In this document: positions 43,278-51,738 of the stretch, one piece after another
Layout of the letters: each line of letters opens with the position of its first letter
Numbering within the stretch: position 1 is the first letter of the stretch
NCBI GenBank assembly: GCA_963761325.1
Contig: CAVXGZ010000003.1
Location: forward strand, 682,001 to 746,000
Direction of reading: 5' to 3'
From: Streptantibioticus_C sp963761325
Lineage (GTDB): Bacteria; Actinomycetota; Actinomycetes; Streptomycetales; Streptomycetaceae
DNA length: 64,000 nucleotides
Notes under the pieces: model-generated
The model's database searches: none
What the model saw: only the letters and a program-made list of their open reading frames with translations
What the model was told of the DNA's origin: nothing
Translations under genes and position numbers: made by a program

Positions 43278-45143
43278 ATGACGTCCACCAGGTCCATGCT
43301 GCGGATCGCGAACTGCTCGGGTTTCTACGGCGACCGGCTCTCGGCCGCCCGCGAGATGGTCGAGGGCGGTCCGATCGACGTACTGACCGGCGACTACCTC
43401 GCCGAGCTGACCATGCTGCTGCTGTGGAAGGCCCGGCAGCGCGATCCGGACGCCGGGTACGCGGCCTCCTTCCCGGCCCAGATGCGCGAGGTGCTCGGCA
43501 CCTGCCTGGAGCGCGGCATCAAGATCGTGGTCAACGCGGGCGGCCTCAACCCGGCCGGGCTGGCCGCGCTGCTGGGCCGGCTGGCGGAACGGGCCGGGCT
43601 GGCGCCGCGCATCGCGCACCTGGAGGGCGACGACCTGCTGCCCCGGCTGGCGGACCTGGAAGCCGCCGGCAACGCGCCGCGGCACGCGGTGACCGGCCGC
43701 ACCCTCGCGCAGGACGGCGTCACCCCGCTGACCGCCAACGCCTACCTGGGCGCGTGGGGCATCGCCGAGGCGCTGCGGGCCGGCGCGGACGTGGTGATCT
43801 GCGGCCGGGTCACCGACGCCGCCCTCGTCGTCGGCCCGTCGGCGTGGGCGTTCGACTGGGCCCGCGACGACTGGGACCGGCTGGCCGGCGCGGTCGCGGC
43901 CGGCCACGTCCTGGAGTGCGGCGCGCAGGCGACCGGCGGCAACTACGCGTTCTTCACCGAGATCGCCTCCCCGGTGCGGCCCGGCTTCCCGCTCGCCGAG
44001 ATGCGGCCCGACGGCTCGTGCGTGATCACCAAGCACCCCGGCACGCCCGGCGCGGTCACCACCGAGACCGTCACCGCGCAACTGCTCTACGAGATCGGCC
44101 ACCCCGCCTACCTCGGCCCGGACGTGGTGGCCCGGTTCGACACCGCCGAACTGAAGCAGGAGGGCCCGGACCGGGTGCGGCTCAGCGGGGTGCGCGGCGA
44201 GCCGGCGCCCGAGAGCCTCAAGGTGTGCGTCAACCACGCCGGCGGCTACCGCAACAGCGCGGTCTTCGTGCTCACCGGGCTCGACCTGGCGGACAAGGCC
44301 CGGTTCGCCGAGGAGTCCCTGCTCGACGCGGTCGGCGGCCGGGAGCGGTTCGCGCACTTCCACACCCGGCTGGAGCACGGATCCGGCGGCGCGCGCCTGA
44401 CGGTGACCGTCAAGGACGGCGACCGCGACACCGCCGGCCGGGCGTTCTTCGCCGCGCTCGCCGAGACCGGGCTGTCCGGCTACCCGGGGCTGCACCTGGA
44501 GCACGCCTCGCCGCGCGCCACCGAGTACGGGATCTACTGGCCCGCGCTGGTCGACGCCGACGCCGTCCGGCAGGAGGTCGTCTTCGGCGACGGCACCCGG
44601 CTCGCGGTGCGGGAGCCGTCCCGGCGGGCCCGGCCGGCCGACCCGGCGCCGCCGGCCGCCGACCCCGATGCCGGGGTCGAGGCCGCCGGCGGTGCGGCGT
44701 ACGACGGCAGCGGGCCGACGGTCCGGGTGCCGCTGGGCAGGCTGGTGGGCGCCCGCTCGGGCGACAAGGGCGGCGACGCCAACGTCGGGCTGTGGGCCCG
44801 CGACGACGCCTGCCACGCCTGGCTGCGCCGCACCCTCGACACCGAACGGCTGCGCCTGCTGCTGCCGGAGGCGTCCGGACTGGAAATCAGCCGTTACGAA
44901 CTGCCGAATCTGCGGGCGGTGAATTTCGTGGTGCACGGACTGCTCGGCGACGGGGTGGCCGCCTCGGTGCGGGCCGATCCGCAGGCGAAGAGCCTCGGCG
45001 AATTCCTGCGGGCCCAGGAGATCGCGGTGCCGGCCGAACTCGTCCCGTCCCACGAGAACCCCACGGACCGGCAAAGCACGGCACCGGCCGGGCAAAGCGC
45101 AGGCCAAGACCGGTCGGAACGGCTGTGGCGCCGGACACAGTGA
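43278..45143 (+). CDS. acyclic terpene utilization AtuA family protein
   Basis: This 621-residue protein starts with LRIANCSGFYGDRLSAAREM, the AtuA-domain start, and has the VVNAGGLNPAGLAALL and GAWGIAEALRAGADVVICG stretches of that domain (~1-450). A Pro/Ala linker and a C-terminal ~100-residue AtuA-like ferredoxin-fold domain (LVGARSGDKGGDANVGLWAR) follow. In Pseudomonas AtuA belongs to the citronellol/geraniol degradation pathway, but no other atu gene is nearby. Its substrate here is unknown. RBS GGGAGG precedes ATG 43278. Confidence 0.87.
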   Translation: MTSTRSMLRIANCSGFYGDRLSAAREMVEGGPIDVLTGDYLAELTMLLLWKARQRDPDAGYAASFPAQMREVLGTCLERGIKIVVNAGGLNPAGLAALLGRLAERAGLAPRIAHLEGDDLLPRLADLEAAGNAPRHAVTGRTLAQDGVTPLTANAYLGAWGIAEALRAGADVVICGRVTDAALVVGPSAWAFDWARDDWDRLAGAVAAGHVLECGAQATGGNYAFFTEIASPVRPGFPLAEMRPDGSCVITKHPGTPGAVTTETVTAQLLYEIGHPAYLGPDVVARFDTAELKQEGPDRVRLSGVRGEPAPESLKVCVNHAGGYRNSAVFVLTGLDLADKARFAEESLLDAVGGRERFAHFHTRLEHGSGGARLTVTVKDGDRDTAGRAFFAALAETGLSGYPGLHLEHASPRATEYGIYWPALVDADAVRQEVVFGDGTRLAVREPSRRARPADPAPPAADPDAGVEAAGGAAYDGSGPTVRVPLGRLVGARSGDKGGDANVGLWARDDACHAWLRRTLDTERLRLLLPEASGLEISRYELPNLRAVNFVVHGLLGDGVAASVRADPQAKSLGEFLRAQEIAVPAELVPSHENPTDRQSTAPAGQSAGQDRSERLWRRTQ

Positions 45144-45240
45144 CCGCTTCCACGGCTATCGCCGACATCCCCGCTGGTTAATGTGAGCCGCCCGGCGGCT
45201 CGCCGGACCGGTACGCGGAAGAACGCACAAGAGGACCACC

Positions 45241-45414
45241 GTGGACAACACCATTCTGCACAAGGCGATATTCCTGCTGCGCGACTGCCACGAATCGGAA
45301 GGGCAGGTCGTGGACCGCCTCAAGGACTACTTCCCCACCCTGTCGCACGAGGACCGCGAGCGGTACACGAGCGAGGCGTGGGACATGGTGCACGGCACGC
45401 ACACCTCGATCTGA
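45241..45414 (+). CDS. small conserved soluble protein
   Basis: This 57-residue protein (GTG at 45241, AGAGGACC upstream) reads DNTILHKAIFLLRDCHESEG, then QVVDRLKDYFPTLSHEDRER and ends in HGTHTSI. Charged amphipathic helices and a stable frame in a high-G+C context support a real gene. No domain is recognised. Confidence 0.6.
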   Translation: MDNTILHKAIFLLRDCHESEGQVVDRLKDYFPTLSHEDRERYTSEAWDMVHGTHTSI

Positions 45415-45588
45415 CGCGTCCCGGGACCGCGGGATCCGCGGTGCGAACGGCGGCACGGGCCATCAGGCCCGTGCCGCCGTCGTGCGTCCAGCGGGCGAAG
45501 TCCGGCCGGGGCCACAAAGATGGGCACTGATCACGCCGGTCACGGGCAGGCGAGGTGGGACCCCGAAGCCCCAGAAGGGACGGACACC

Positions 45589-46950
45589 GTGGCAACGCCC
45601 AGGATTCTCGTAGTCGGCGCAGGCTTCGCCGGGATCAACTGCGTGCGCCGGCTGGAACGCCGGATGCGGCCGGGCGAGGCGGATCTCGCCCTCGTCACGC
45701 CGCTGTCGTACCAGCTCTACCTGCCGCTGCTGCCGCAGGTCGCCTCCGGCGTGCTGTCGCCGCAGTCGGTGGCCGTCTCGCTGCGCCGCAGCAGCCGGCA
45801 CCGCACCCGGATCGTGCCCGGCGCCGCGATCGGCGTGGACGCCAAGGCGAAGGTCTGCGTCATCCGGAAGATCACCGGCGAGGTCGTGAACGAGCGGTAC
45901 GACTACATCGTGCTGGCCCCCGGCAGCGTCACCCGCACCTTCGACATCCCCGGCCTGACCACGTACGCGCGCGGCATGAAGACGCTGGCCGAGGCCGCCT
46001 ACATCCGCGACCACGTCATCGCGCAGCTCGACCTCGCCGACGCCAGCCAGGACGACGCCGAGCGCGCCTCCCGCCTGCAGTTCGTGGTGGTCGGCGGCGG
46101 CTACGCGGGCACCGAGACCGCCGCATGCCTGCAGCGCCTGACCACCAACGCGATGCGGCGCTACCCGCGGCTCGATCCCGGGCTGATCAGGTGGCACCTG
46201 ATCGACATCGCCCCCAAGCTCATGCCGGAGCTCGGCGACAAGCTCGGCGCCAGCGCCCTGTCGGTGCTGCGCGGCCGGGGCGTCGAGGTCTCGCTCGGCG
46301 TGTCGGTCGCCCGCGCCGAGGAGGACCGGGTCACCTTCACCGACGGGCGCGTGGTGCCCACCCGCACGCTGATCTGGACCGCCGGCGTCGCCGCGAGCCC
46401 GCTGATCGCCACGCTGGACGCCGAGACGGCGCGCGGCCGGCTGGTCGTCACGCCGCAGATGTCGGTGCCGGGCCTGTCCGGGGTGTTCGCGCCGGGCGAC
46501 GCCGCCGCCGTGCCCGACCTGGCCAAGGGCGACGACGCGATCTGCCCGCCGACCGCGCAGCACTCCATGCGGCAGGGCCGCGCGCTGGCCGACAACATCC
46601 TGGCCACCATCCGCGGCGAACAGCCCAAGCCGTACGTCCACAAGGACCTCGGGCTGGTGGTCGACCTCGGCGGCACCGACGCGGTCTCCAAGCCGCTCGG
46701 CATCGAACTGCACGGCCTGCCGGCCCAGGCGGTGGCCCGCGGCTACCACTGGTCCGCGTTGCGCACCAACGTCGCCAAGACCCGCGTGCTGACCAACTGG
46801 CTGCTCAACGCCATCGCCGGCGACGACTTCGTCCGCACCGGCTTCCTGGCCGAACGACCGCCCACGCTGCGGGACTTCGAGCACACCGACGAATATCTGA
46901 CGGCTGATCAGGTTCGCGAGCACACCGCGGCGATGGCGGTACACGGCTGA
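45589..46950 (+). CDS. ndh: type II NADH dehydrogenase (NDH-2)
   Basis: This 453-residue FAD flavoprotein passes electrons from NADH to menaquinone without pumping. It has the N-terminal FAD loop RILVVGAGFAGINCVRRLE (4-22), second nucleotide loop FVVVGGGYAGTETAACLQ (~167-184), GVFAPGDAAAVPD (FAD end) and the quinone-site PPTAQHSMRQGRALADNI. The GTG at 45589 follows AGAAGGGA and begins at the fold; an upstream ATG at 45520 adds a non-conserved tail. Confidence 0.88.
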   Translation: MATPRILVVGAGFAGINCVRRLERRMRPGEADLALVTPLSYQLYLPLLPQVASGVLSPQSVAVSLRRSSRHRTRIVPGAAIGVDAKAKVCVIRKITGEVVNERYDYIVLAPGSVTRTFDIPGLTTYARGMKTLAEAAYIRDHVIAQLDLADASQDDAERASRLQFVVVGGGYAGTETAACLQRLTTNAMRRYPRLDPGLIRWHLIDIAPKLMPELGDKLGASALSVLRGRGVEVSLGVSVARAEEDRVTFTDGRVVPTRTLIWTAGVAASPLIATLDAETARGRLVVTPQMSVPGLSGVFAPGDAAAVPDLAKGDDAICPPTAQHSMRQGRALADNILATIRGEQPKPYVHKDLGLVVDLGGTDAVSKPLGIELHGLPAQAVARGYHWSALRTNVAKTRVLTNWLLNAIAGDDFVRTGFLAERPPTLRDFEHTDEYLTADQVREHTAAMAVHG

Positions 46951-47032
46951 ACCGGCCTGGTGGTGCGTGGCCGAGGCGGCCTTGCGGTGCGTGGCAGGGA
47001 CCTTGCGGCGCTGCGGATCCGGCCGCAGCGGG

Positions 47033-47479
47033 TCAGGTGGCCGTCTCGACGGCCGACTTGATGCGCCCGGCGAAGGCGTCGGCGTCCTTGCGGGCCGCGT
47101 TGAGCGCGAGGCCGGCGAGCAGCTTCCCGAGACCGTGGCCGGTCAGCTCGTTGAAGACGCGCAGCCGGGTGCGGCCGCCGGGCAGCGCCTCGAAGTCGTA
47201 GCCGCCCTCGGCGGTCACCAGGTTCCGGGAGATCTCGCTCCAGCGGATCCGGTCGTTCGGCTCGAAGCCGACGATCCGGAACTGCCGCCGGGTGGTCATG
47301 CCGGCGTCCTTGACGGTGCTGGCGTAGACGGTGCCCACCGCGGTGGGGCCGTCGGTCCGCTTGGCCATCTCCTGGACGCGCGGGCTGAAGGCCGGGTCGT
47401 GGCGCCCGTCGGCGAGGTAGGCGAAGACCTGCTCGACGGGTCGCTCGATCTCGATGGTCGCCTCGAACTGTCCGGACAT
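47033..47479 (-). CDS. SRPBCC (polyketide cyclase-like) protein
   Basis: This 148-residue single-domain SRPBCC protein shows FEATIEIERPVEQVFAYLAD at the start, VGTVYASTVKD, RIVGFEPNDRIRWSEISRNL and a C-terminal helix. The hydrophobic-cavity fold binds lipids or small ligands; the substrate is unknown. RBS CAGGAGGAATC before ATG 47479 is very strong. Confidence 0.8.
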   Translation of the reverse strand: MSGQFEATIEIERPVEQVFAYLADGRHDPAFSPRVQEMAKRTDGPTAVGTVYASTVKDAGMTTRRQFRIVGFEPNDRIRWSEISRNLVTAEGGYDFEALPGGRTRLRVFNELTGHGLGKLLAGLALNAARKDADAFAGRIKSAVETAT

Positions 47480-47555
47480 GATTCCTCCTGTGCTCACGCC
47501 ACGGCTCCAGCGTGCGCGCAGCCGGCCCGGCCCGCACATCGAGGGGCCGGCCCGG

Positions 47556-47930
47556 TCAGTCCCGGGCGGCCCGGCGGACCGCCAGCCCCCAGGCGACGAG
47601 CGGCACCTGGAGCGGCAACCGGCCGTAGGCGACGGCGCGTTGGGGGGCCGGGCGGTCGCGCCAGTCGCGGGCCATCTTGACGTTGGCCGGGAAGACGGCG
47701 GCGAACAGCCCGGCCGCGAGCAGCCCGCCGACCCGCCGGGTGCGCGGCAGGGCGACCACGGCGGCCACCGCGAGCTCCGCGGCCCCGGAGACGTAGGTCC
47801 AGGTCCGGGCGGACCCCGGCAGCGACCGGGGCACGATCGCGTCGAACTGCCGCGGCACCGCGAAGTGCGCCACCCCCGACACCGTGAGCAACCCGGCCAG
47901 CGCCCGCGCCGAACGGCTGCCGTCAACCAT
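47556..47930 (-). CDS. DoxX-like small membrane protein
   Basis: This 124-residue protein has four hydrophobic segments (ARALAGLLTVSGVAHFAVPR, AAELAVAAVVALPRTRRVGG, LLAAGLFAAVFPANVKMARD, LPLQVPLVAWGLAVRR). VSGVAHFAVPRQFDAIVP is a DoxX-like signature also found in a streptomycete family annotated as membrane protein. GGAGGTTCCC precedes ATG 47930. It is a separate type from the two tandem DoxX genes. Confidence 0.75.
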   Translation of the reverse strand: MVDGSRSARALAGLLTVSGVAHFAVPRQFDAIVPRSLPGSARTWTYVSGAAELAVAAVVALPRTRRVGGLLAAGLFAAVFPANVKMARDWRDRPAPQRAVAYGRLPLQVPLVAWGLAVRRAARD

Positions 47931-48057
47931 GGGAACCTCCGGTCGCACCGAGTCGAATCCCGCGCAGCCTACGCCGCGCCCCTCCCCGCCCCCCAGCACG
48001 CCCCCTCCCCCATCCGCTAACCTGTCCCACGTCCGCCGTCCACCACGGCCGACCCCC

Positions 48058-48133
48058 GCCTCCGTAGCTCAGGGGATAGAGCACCGCTCTCCTAAAGCGG
48101 GTGTCGGCAGTTCGAATCTGCCCGGGGGCACCA
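48058..48133 (+). tRNA. tRNA-Arg (anticodon CCT), CCA encoded
   Basis: This is a complete cloverleaf: acceptor GCCTCCG/CGGGGGC (one G-U pair), anticodon stem CCGCT/AGCGG with loop CTCCTAA (anticodon CCT, codon AGG), T-arm GGCAG/CTGCC. The 3' CCA is encoded at 48131-48133. The 3' part from 48089 is the core of the left attachment site; the integrated element restores the full tRNA. Confidence 0.97.
48089..48133. repeat. left attachment site (45-base att core) in tRNA-Arg 3' end
   Basis: The 45 bases from the anticodon loop to CCA are repeated without mismatch at 62257-62301. This is the expected core of tRNA-targeted tyrosine-recombinase integration. The integrase gene ends 89 bases away. Confidence 0.95.
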
Positions 48134-48147
48134 GCTCTGACCAGGGA

Positions 48148-48179
48148 AAAGCCCCGGACCATGATCGGTCCGGGGCTTT
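48148..48179. terminator. strong bidirectional hairpin terminator between tRNA and int
   Basis: AAAGCCCCGGACC and GGTCCGGGGCTTT form a perfect 13-pair stem around ATGATC (48161-48166). The A/T flanks on both sides let it act in both directions, separating the tRNA-Arg from the convergent integrase gene. Confidence 0.85.
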
Positions 48180-48190
48180 GTCGTGCCAGA

Positions 48191-48220
48191 TGACATCCAC
48201 CGCTGACATCAACGGCGGCG
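48191..48220. repeat. integrase arm-type repeat, left end
   Basis: Two TGACATC units (48191, 48204) and AACGGCGGCG make a 30-base block that is repeated in the same direction at 62140-62169 with about 25 matches. Placement just inside both element ends suggests Int arm-binding sites. Confidence 0.55.
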
Positions 48221-48221
48221 T

Positions 48222-49361
48222 TCAGCCACGGTCGATCCGCCGCCTGAGCAGCCGGTCCATGTGGCTTATGGCCTCGCGCTGGGTGTCCTGGACGACGTGC
48301 GTGTACACGTCCATCGTGATGCTGATCTGGCTGTGGCCAAGGATCTCCATCACCACGCGCGGGGCAACCCCGGCCGCCGTCAACAGGGTCGCGCAGCCGT
48401 GCCGGGCGTCGTGCAGCCGGATGACGCGAAGGCCGGCGGCCTGGCCGACGCGGGTGAACGAGCGGTAGAGGTTCCGCGGCTCGACGGGGTTGCCGGTGCG
48501 GGTGGCGAAGACGTAGCCGTTCGGCTCCAGGCCGCCGAGGGCGGCTGTCTGGCGCATCCGATGCCAGCGCAGCGGAGCAACGCACATCGCGGGCAGCGGC
48601 ACGGCCCGCCGACGGCGCCCCTTGGGGTCGTCCTCGTAGAGGACCCCACGCCGCCGCTGCGTCTGATGGCGGACGTACAGAACCCGCTTTTCAAGGTCGA
48701 TGTCCGCCCAGCGAAGACCGACGATCTCACCACGGCGCAGGCCCATGGTGATGGCCAGCACAAAGGCCGCGTACAGCGGATCCTTCCGCGCGGCGGCGAG
48801 GAACGTCAACGTCTCGTCGAGGGTCCACGGGCTCAGCTCACGGGACTTGGGCCGAGGTGGCTCCACCAGCGTCACCACGTTGCGGGTGATCAGTTCCTCC
48901 CGGCACGCGGCCGACAGCGCGGTACGCAGCACGCGGTGCGACTCCTTGGCGGTTGCCGCAGTCGTGTCGCGTTCGAGTTGCACGAGGAAGCGCCGGACAT
49001 CGGCAACGCTCAGCGACTCCAGCCGCTTCGTACCGAGCCGGGGCACGAGGTAGAGCCGAACGTGTGCCTCGTACTTGTCGTACGTGCTCAGCTTGCGGCG
49101 CGGCTTGATGACGTTCTCCAGCCAGTACGGCAGCCAGTCAGCGAGCTTGGCCGATCGCGTGGGGACAGGAATCCCGCTGTCGGCCTTCTCCAGCAGCTCG
49201 CGGCGCTTGGTGTCGCACTCGGCCCAGGTCTTGCCGTAGGCGAACTTGCGGGCTCGCGTGCCGTCCGGCTGGAGGACGTAGACAGCGGCTTGGTAGCGGC
49301 CGTCCTTGCGGCGGGTGATGGTGCCGGCGCCGTTCGGATTGCGCTTGCGTTGGGTGGCCAT
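48222..49361 (-). CDS. int: AICE tyrosine integrase
   Basis: This 379-residue tyrosine recombinase catalyses integration and excision at tRNA-Arg. N-terminal AP2-like arm-binding part (~1-65: GTITRRKDGRYQAAVYVLQP), SAM-like core domain, then the catalytic domain with MGLRRGEIVGLRWADID (Arg I), LHDARHGCATLLTAAG (His/Arg) and LGHSQISITMDVYTHV with the nucleophilic Tyr. All catalytic positions look intact. The start overlaps the xis stop (TGATG), so it is translationally coupled. Confidence 0.95.
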   Translation of the reverse strand: MATQRKRNPNGAGTITRRKDGRYQAAVYVLQPDGTRARKFAYGKTWAECDTKRRELLEKADSGIPVPTRSAKLADWLPYWLENVIKPRRKLSTYDKYEAHVRLYLVPRLGTKRLESLSVADVRRFLVQLERDTTAATAKESHRVLRTALSAACREELITRNVVTLVEPPRPKSRELSPWTLDETLTFLAAARKDPLYAAFVLAITMGLRRGEIVGLRWADIDLEKRVLYVRHQTQRRRGVLYEDDPKGRRRRAVPLPAMCVAPLRWHRMRQTAALGGLEPNGYVFATRTGNPVEPRNLYRSFTRVGQAAGLRVIRLHDARHGCATLLTAAGVAPRVVMEILGHSQISITMDVYTHVVQDTQREAISHMDRLLRRRIDRG

Positions 49362-49543
49362 CAGGCTGCCGCCTCCAGTTCGTGGGTGACGTACGCGCGG
49401 ACGGCCGTGGCCGGGATGCGGCGACAGCGGCCGATGGTGAGGGAGGGAAGCCGGCGGGAGCGGATCAGGTCGTAGACGGTGGAGCGGCCGACCTTGAGCC
49501 GGGCCATGACCTCCGGGACGGTCAGTAGGTCGTCGTCAGCCAT
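49361..49543 (-). CDS. xis: excisionase (helix-turn-helix)
   Basis: This 60-residue MerR-like/AlpA-type HTH protein has LLTVPEVMARLKVGRSTVYD and RRLPSLTIGRCRRIPATAV, typical of excisionases of AICEs. It binds near the att region and biases Int toward excision. It overlaps repSA by 8 bases and int by 1 base, forming one operon. Confidence 0.92.
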   Translation of the reverse strand: MADDDLLTVPEVMARLKVGRSTVYDLIRSRRLPSLTIGRCRRIPATAVRAYVTHELEAAA

Positions 49544-50906
49544 GGGTGGGTTCGCCTTCCGTTCCGGGGGCGGGTTGGAGTGTGGTGGTGAGCCATGTCT
49601 CGGCGGGGCTGAGGCCGGTGCCGGCGAAGGCCCAGTGGGCGATCACGTAGGTGGTCTCGTCCTGGTCCTGCGGCTGTTGGGGGTCGAGGCCGAGGGCTTG
49701 GGCGCGGCGCCATTCGGCGCGGGCTTCGCGGAGGGCGCCGAGGGTGGTGGAGTAGCGGCGGGTTTTGGTGGAGAAGTGGCCGCGGAAGCCGAGCATGTGG
49801 GCCCAGGCGCGGAGGCGGAGTTCTTCGAGTTCGGTCCGGGCGCCGAGGGTCCAGGCGGTGCGGATCATGCGGCGGGCGTGGTCGGTGAGGCGGGCTTGGG
49901 CGAGTTCGGCGAGGAAGCGGATCGGGCGGTCGAGGGTGCCGGTCGCTGTTTCGGCGCCTTTGGTGGCGTACTTGGCGATGTAGGCGGCGACGGCGCGGTC
50001 TGTGAGTTCGGCCGGGCCGTTGAAGTCGTGGCTGCGGATGGTGCGGACGTCGAGTTGGCGACCGAAGGTGAACGAGCGCTCGCGGCCGTCGACCACGGGA
50101 CCGGCGACTCGGGCGGCGGACGCGGCGGCGTGGATCGCGTCCGTCAGCAGCCCGGCGGTGGCCCAGGCGGGCGGGGGTGTGGTGCCGCCTTCGGGGCCGT
50201 CGAGGCGGATGACGGCGTGGAAGTGGACGGCCCCGCGTCGTTGGTATTCGGCGACCTTGGCGAAGCTCACGCGGGCGTGGTCACGGAAGGCGCGTTGGGT
50301 CAGGCCGGCGCGCTTGGCGATCTCGCGGCGTAGGTAGATGGAGAAGCGCCGCCAGAGGGCGCCCGCGTGTGCGTTCCAGAGCACGGCGGCTTCGTAGTCG
50401 TACGTGTCGGGGTCGAGCGGTGTCCCCAGCTCCGGCGCGTCCTGTGGATGACGCGTGCCGCAGCGGCAGCGTCCGGAGTCGGGGCGGTTGTGAACGGGCC
50501 CGAAGCCGGGGGCGGTGAAGGTGGCGAAGACGCGGGGGTGGTGGGCCACTGCGTCAGAGGTGCCTTTGCCGCCGCGCAGTCCGGCGGTGATCAGGTGGAA
50601 GGTGTCGCGGCGGTAGGTCTCCGCACAGGCCGGGCAGCGGGTGGTGCGGCGGTTGTTGCAGCGGACCAGGAGGTGGCCGGCGGGCATGCGGTCGGAGGTC
50701 AACCGGTGCAGGGGCGGGCCGAGTTCGCCGGTGGTGGTGTTGAGGGTGTGTTCGGTGCGGTGGCCGGTGAGGCGGATGGGGTGGGTGCAGCCGCCGAGGC
50801 CGGCGAGCTGGCGCAGGAGGGCGGGCATGGTGCCCGTTGAGGCGAGCTTTCCGAGTTCGGACAACGGGGGCGGGGTGGTGCGGGTAATGATGGGTCTCTC
50901 CTTCAC
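49536..50906 (-). CDS. repSA: RepSA-type replication initiator
   Basis: This ~456-residue initiator serves rolling-circle replication of the excised element. It shows CCA-rich RCNNRRTTRCPAC metal-like Cys cluster (~83-94), the HUH motif HFH at 228-230 in GAVHFHAVIRLDG, and AAYIAKYATKGAE (~300) with the expected nucleophilic Tyr and Lys. Length and the C-terminal NTF-like helices agree with RepSA/RepAM proteins of AICEs. The GTG at 50906 is chosen; a strong AAGGAGAG lies just after it with no standard start behind, so the exact start is uncertain. Confidence 0.88.
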   Translation of the reverse strand: MKERPIITRTTPPPLSELGKLASTGTMPALLRQLAGLGGCTHPIRLTGHRTEHTLNTTTGELGPPLHRLTSDRMPAGHLLVRCNNRRTTRCPACAETYRRDTFHLITAGLRGGKGTSDAVAHHPRVFATFTAPGFGPVHNRPDSGRCRCGTRHPQDAPELGTPLDPDTYDYEAAVLWNAHAGALWRRFSIYLRREIAKRAGLTQRAFRDHARVSFAKVAEYQRRGAVHFHAVIRLDGPEGGTTPPPAWATAGLLTDAIHAAASAARVAGPVVDGRERSFTFGRQLDVRTIRSHDFNGPAELTDRAVAAYIAKYATKGAETATGTLDRPIRFLAELAQARLTDHARRMIRTAWTLGARTELEELRLRAWAHMLGFRGHFSTKTRRYSTTLGALREARAEWRRAQALGLDPQQPQDQDETTYVIAHWAFAGTGLSPAETWLTTTLQPAPGTEGEPTHG

Positions 50907-50994
50907 ACTCTTTCCGGCTTCGTGGAGGGGGCTGGGCTGTCGGGGCGGCGGATGCTTGGCGGTATCGGTGCCGCCCCGACAGCTCGTTCTTCGG

Positions 50995-51297
50995 TCAGCG
51001 GTGGCGCGGGGACGTGAGCAGCGACCGCAGGACGACGGCGGCGACGGCCACGGATATGGCCGCGACAGCGACCGCGGTGACCAGAGCGGTGAGCACGACG
51101 CCGACCGTGATGACGGCGGCCACGGCGCCGGCGCCCACACCCAGAGCGGGAGCGATGCGGCGGGCCGGAATGGTGGGTTGGGCGTGCTGGCAGGCACACA
51201 CCGGCACGTGAGCGTGCTGGGTGGGCGCGGCGGCCGGCGTGATGACCTGCGCTGTCCGTATGGCCGGAGTTTCCGGGTACTTCGGGGTCAGGAACAT
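50995..51297 (-). CDS. SpdD-like spread protein
   Basis: This 100-residue protein has a Pro/Ala-rich N-terminus containing VPVCACQHAQPTIPARR and two hydrophobic segments (ALGVGAGAVAAVITVGVVLT, AVAVAAISVAVAAVVLRS). SpdD proteins of Streptomyces plasmids take part in intramycelial spread and pock formation together with TraB. It lies behind an operator-like site at 51312-51328. Confidence 0.75.
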   Translation of the reverse strand: MFLTPKYPETPAIRTAQVITPAAAPTQHAHVPVCACQHAQPTIPARRIAPALGVGAGAVAAVITVGVVLTALVTAVAVAAISVAVAAVVLRSLLTSPRHR

Positions 51298-51311
51298 GGC
51301 GGACCTCCCTC

Positions 51312-51328
51312 AGCTAGTCGTCTAGGTG
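51312..51328. promoter_or_regulatory. operator-like site of the KorSA family, spd promoter
   Basis: AGCTAGTCGTCTAGGTG shares the TCGTCTAG core with sites at 54229, 54300 and 55193 (last on the other strand). It lies just upstream of the spdD-like gene. GntR binding is inferred from the repeated occurrence in front of transfer genes. Confidence 0.55.
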
Positions 51329-51516
51329 TGTGAGCCGTTGACGATGCGGACGCTGTTGCGGGTGGTGGTGTCGATGGCGGGGGCGAGGATTGTGTGGGCG
51401 AGGTAGAAGCCGAACAGGGCGATGACGACGGCGACCCACAGGCGGATGCCGAGGAACTTGATCGCGGCCCAGGCGATGACGCCCAGGACGACGACCAGGG
51501 GCAGGGTGACGTTCAC
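51322..51516 (-). CDS. small AICE membrane protein
   Basis: This 64-residue protein has two hydrophobic helices: LPLVVVLGVIAWAAIKFLGI and LWVAVVIALFGFYLAHTILA, with a polar C-terminus. It is found in the same position in many AICEs and streptomycete plasmids and probably belongs to the spread (Spd) set. Function unknown. Confidence 0.75.
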   Translation of the reverse strand: MNVTLPLVVVLGVIAWAAIKFLGIRLWVAVVIALFGFYLAHTILAPAIDTTTRNSVRIVNGSHT

Positions 51517-51533
51517 GAGCGGTCAGGCTCCGT

Positions 51534-51725
51534 TCAGTTAGCGGGGCAGCGATGGGTGCGGGCGGCGAGTTCGGCGGCGGCGCGGGAGTCGTAGTCGGCG
51601 CAGAAGCCGCAACGTGGTGCGGTGCAGGCGGCGGTGTGCTTCTCCCGGCCGCGGTGGTCGTTGGCGGTGCCGACCTGGACCGGGCCGATGCGGATCACGT
51701 TGCGGAAACGGCGATTGGTGGGCAC
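51534..51725 (-). CDS. mobile element transfer protein (small Cys-rich)
   Basis: This 63-residue protein has FRNVIRIGPVQVGTANDHRG and the Cys-rich HTAACTAPRCGFCADYDSRA segment, with H/C residues that could bind zinc. It matches the family annotated as mobile element transfer protein in AICEs. GTG at 51725 follows GGAGA. Confidence 0.78.
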   Translation of the reverse strand: MPTNRRFRNVIRIGPVQVGTANDHRGREKHTAACTAPRCGFCADYDSRAAAELAARTHRCPAN

Positions 51726-51738
51726 GAGCGGTCTCCGT

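Noticed and set aside
48148..48179. Hairpin as part of the attachment site
   Set aside because: It is not repeated at the right end and forms a perfect stem with A/T flanks; it is better explained as a terminator.
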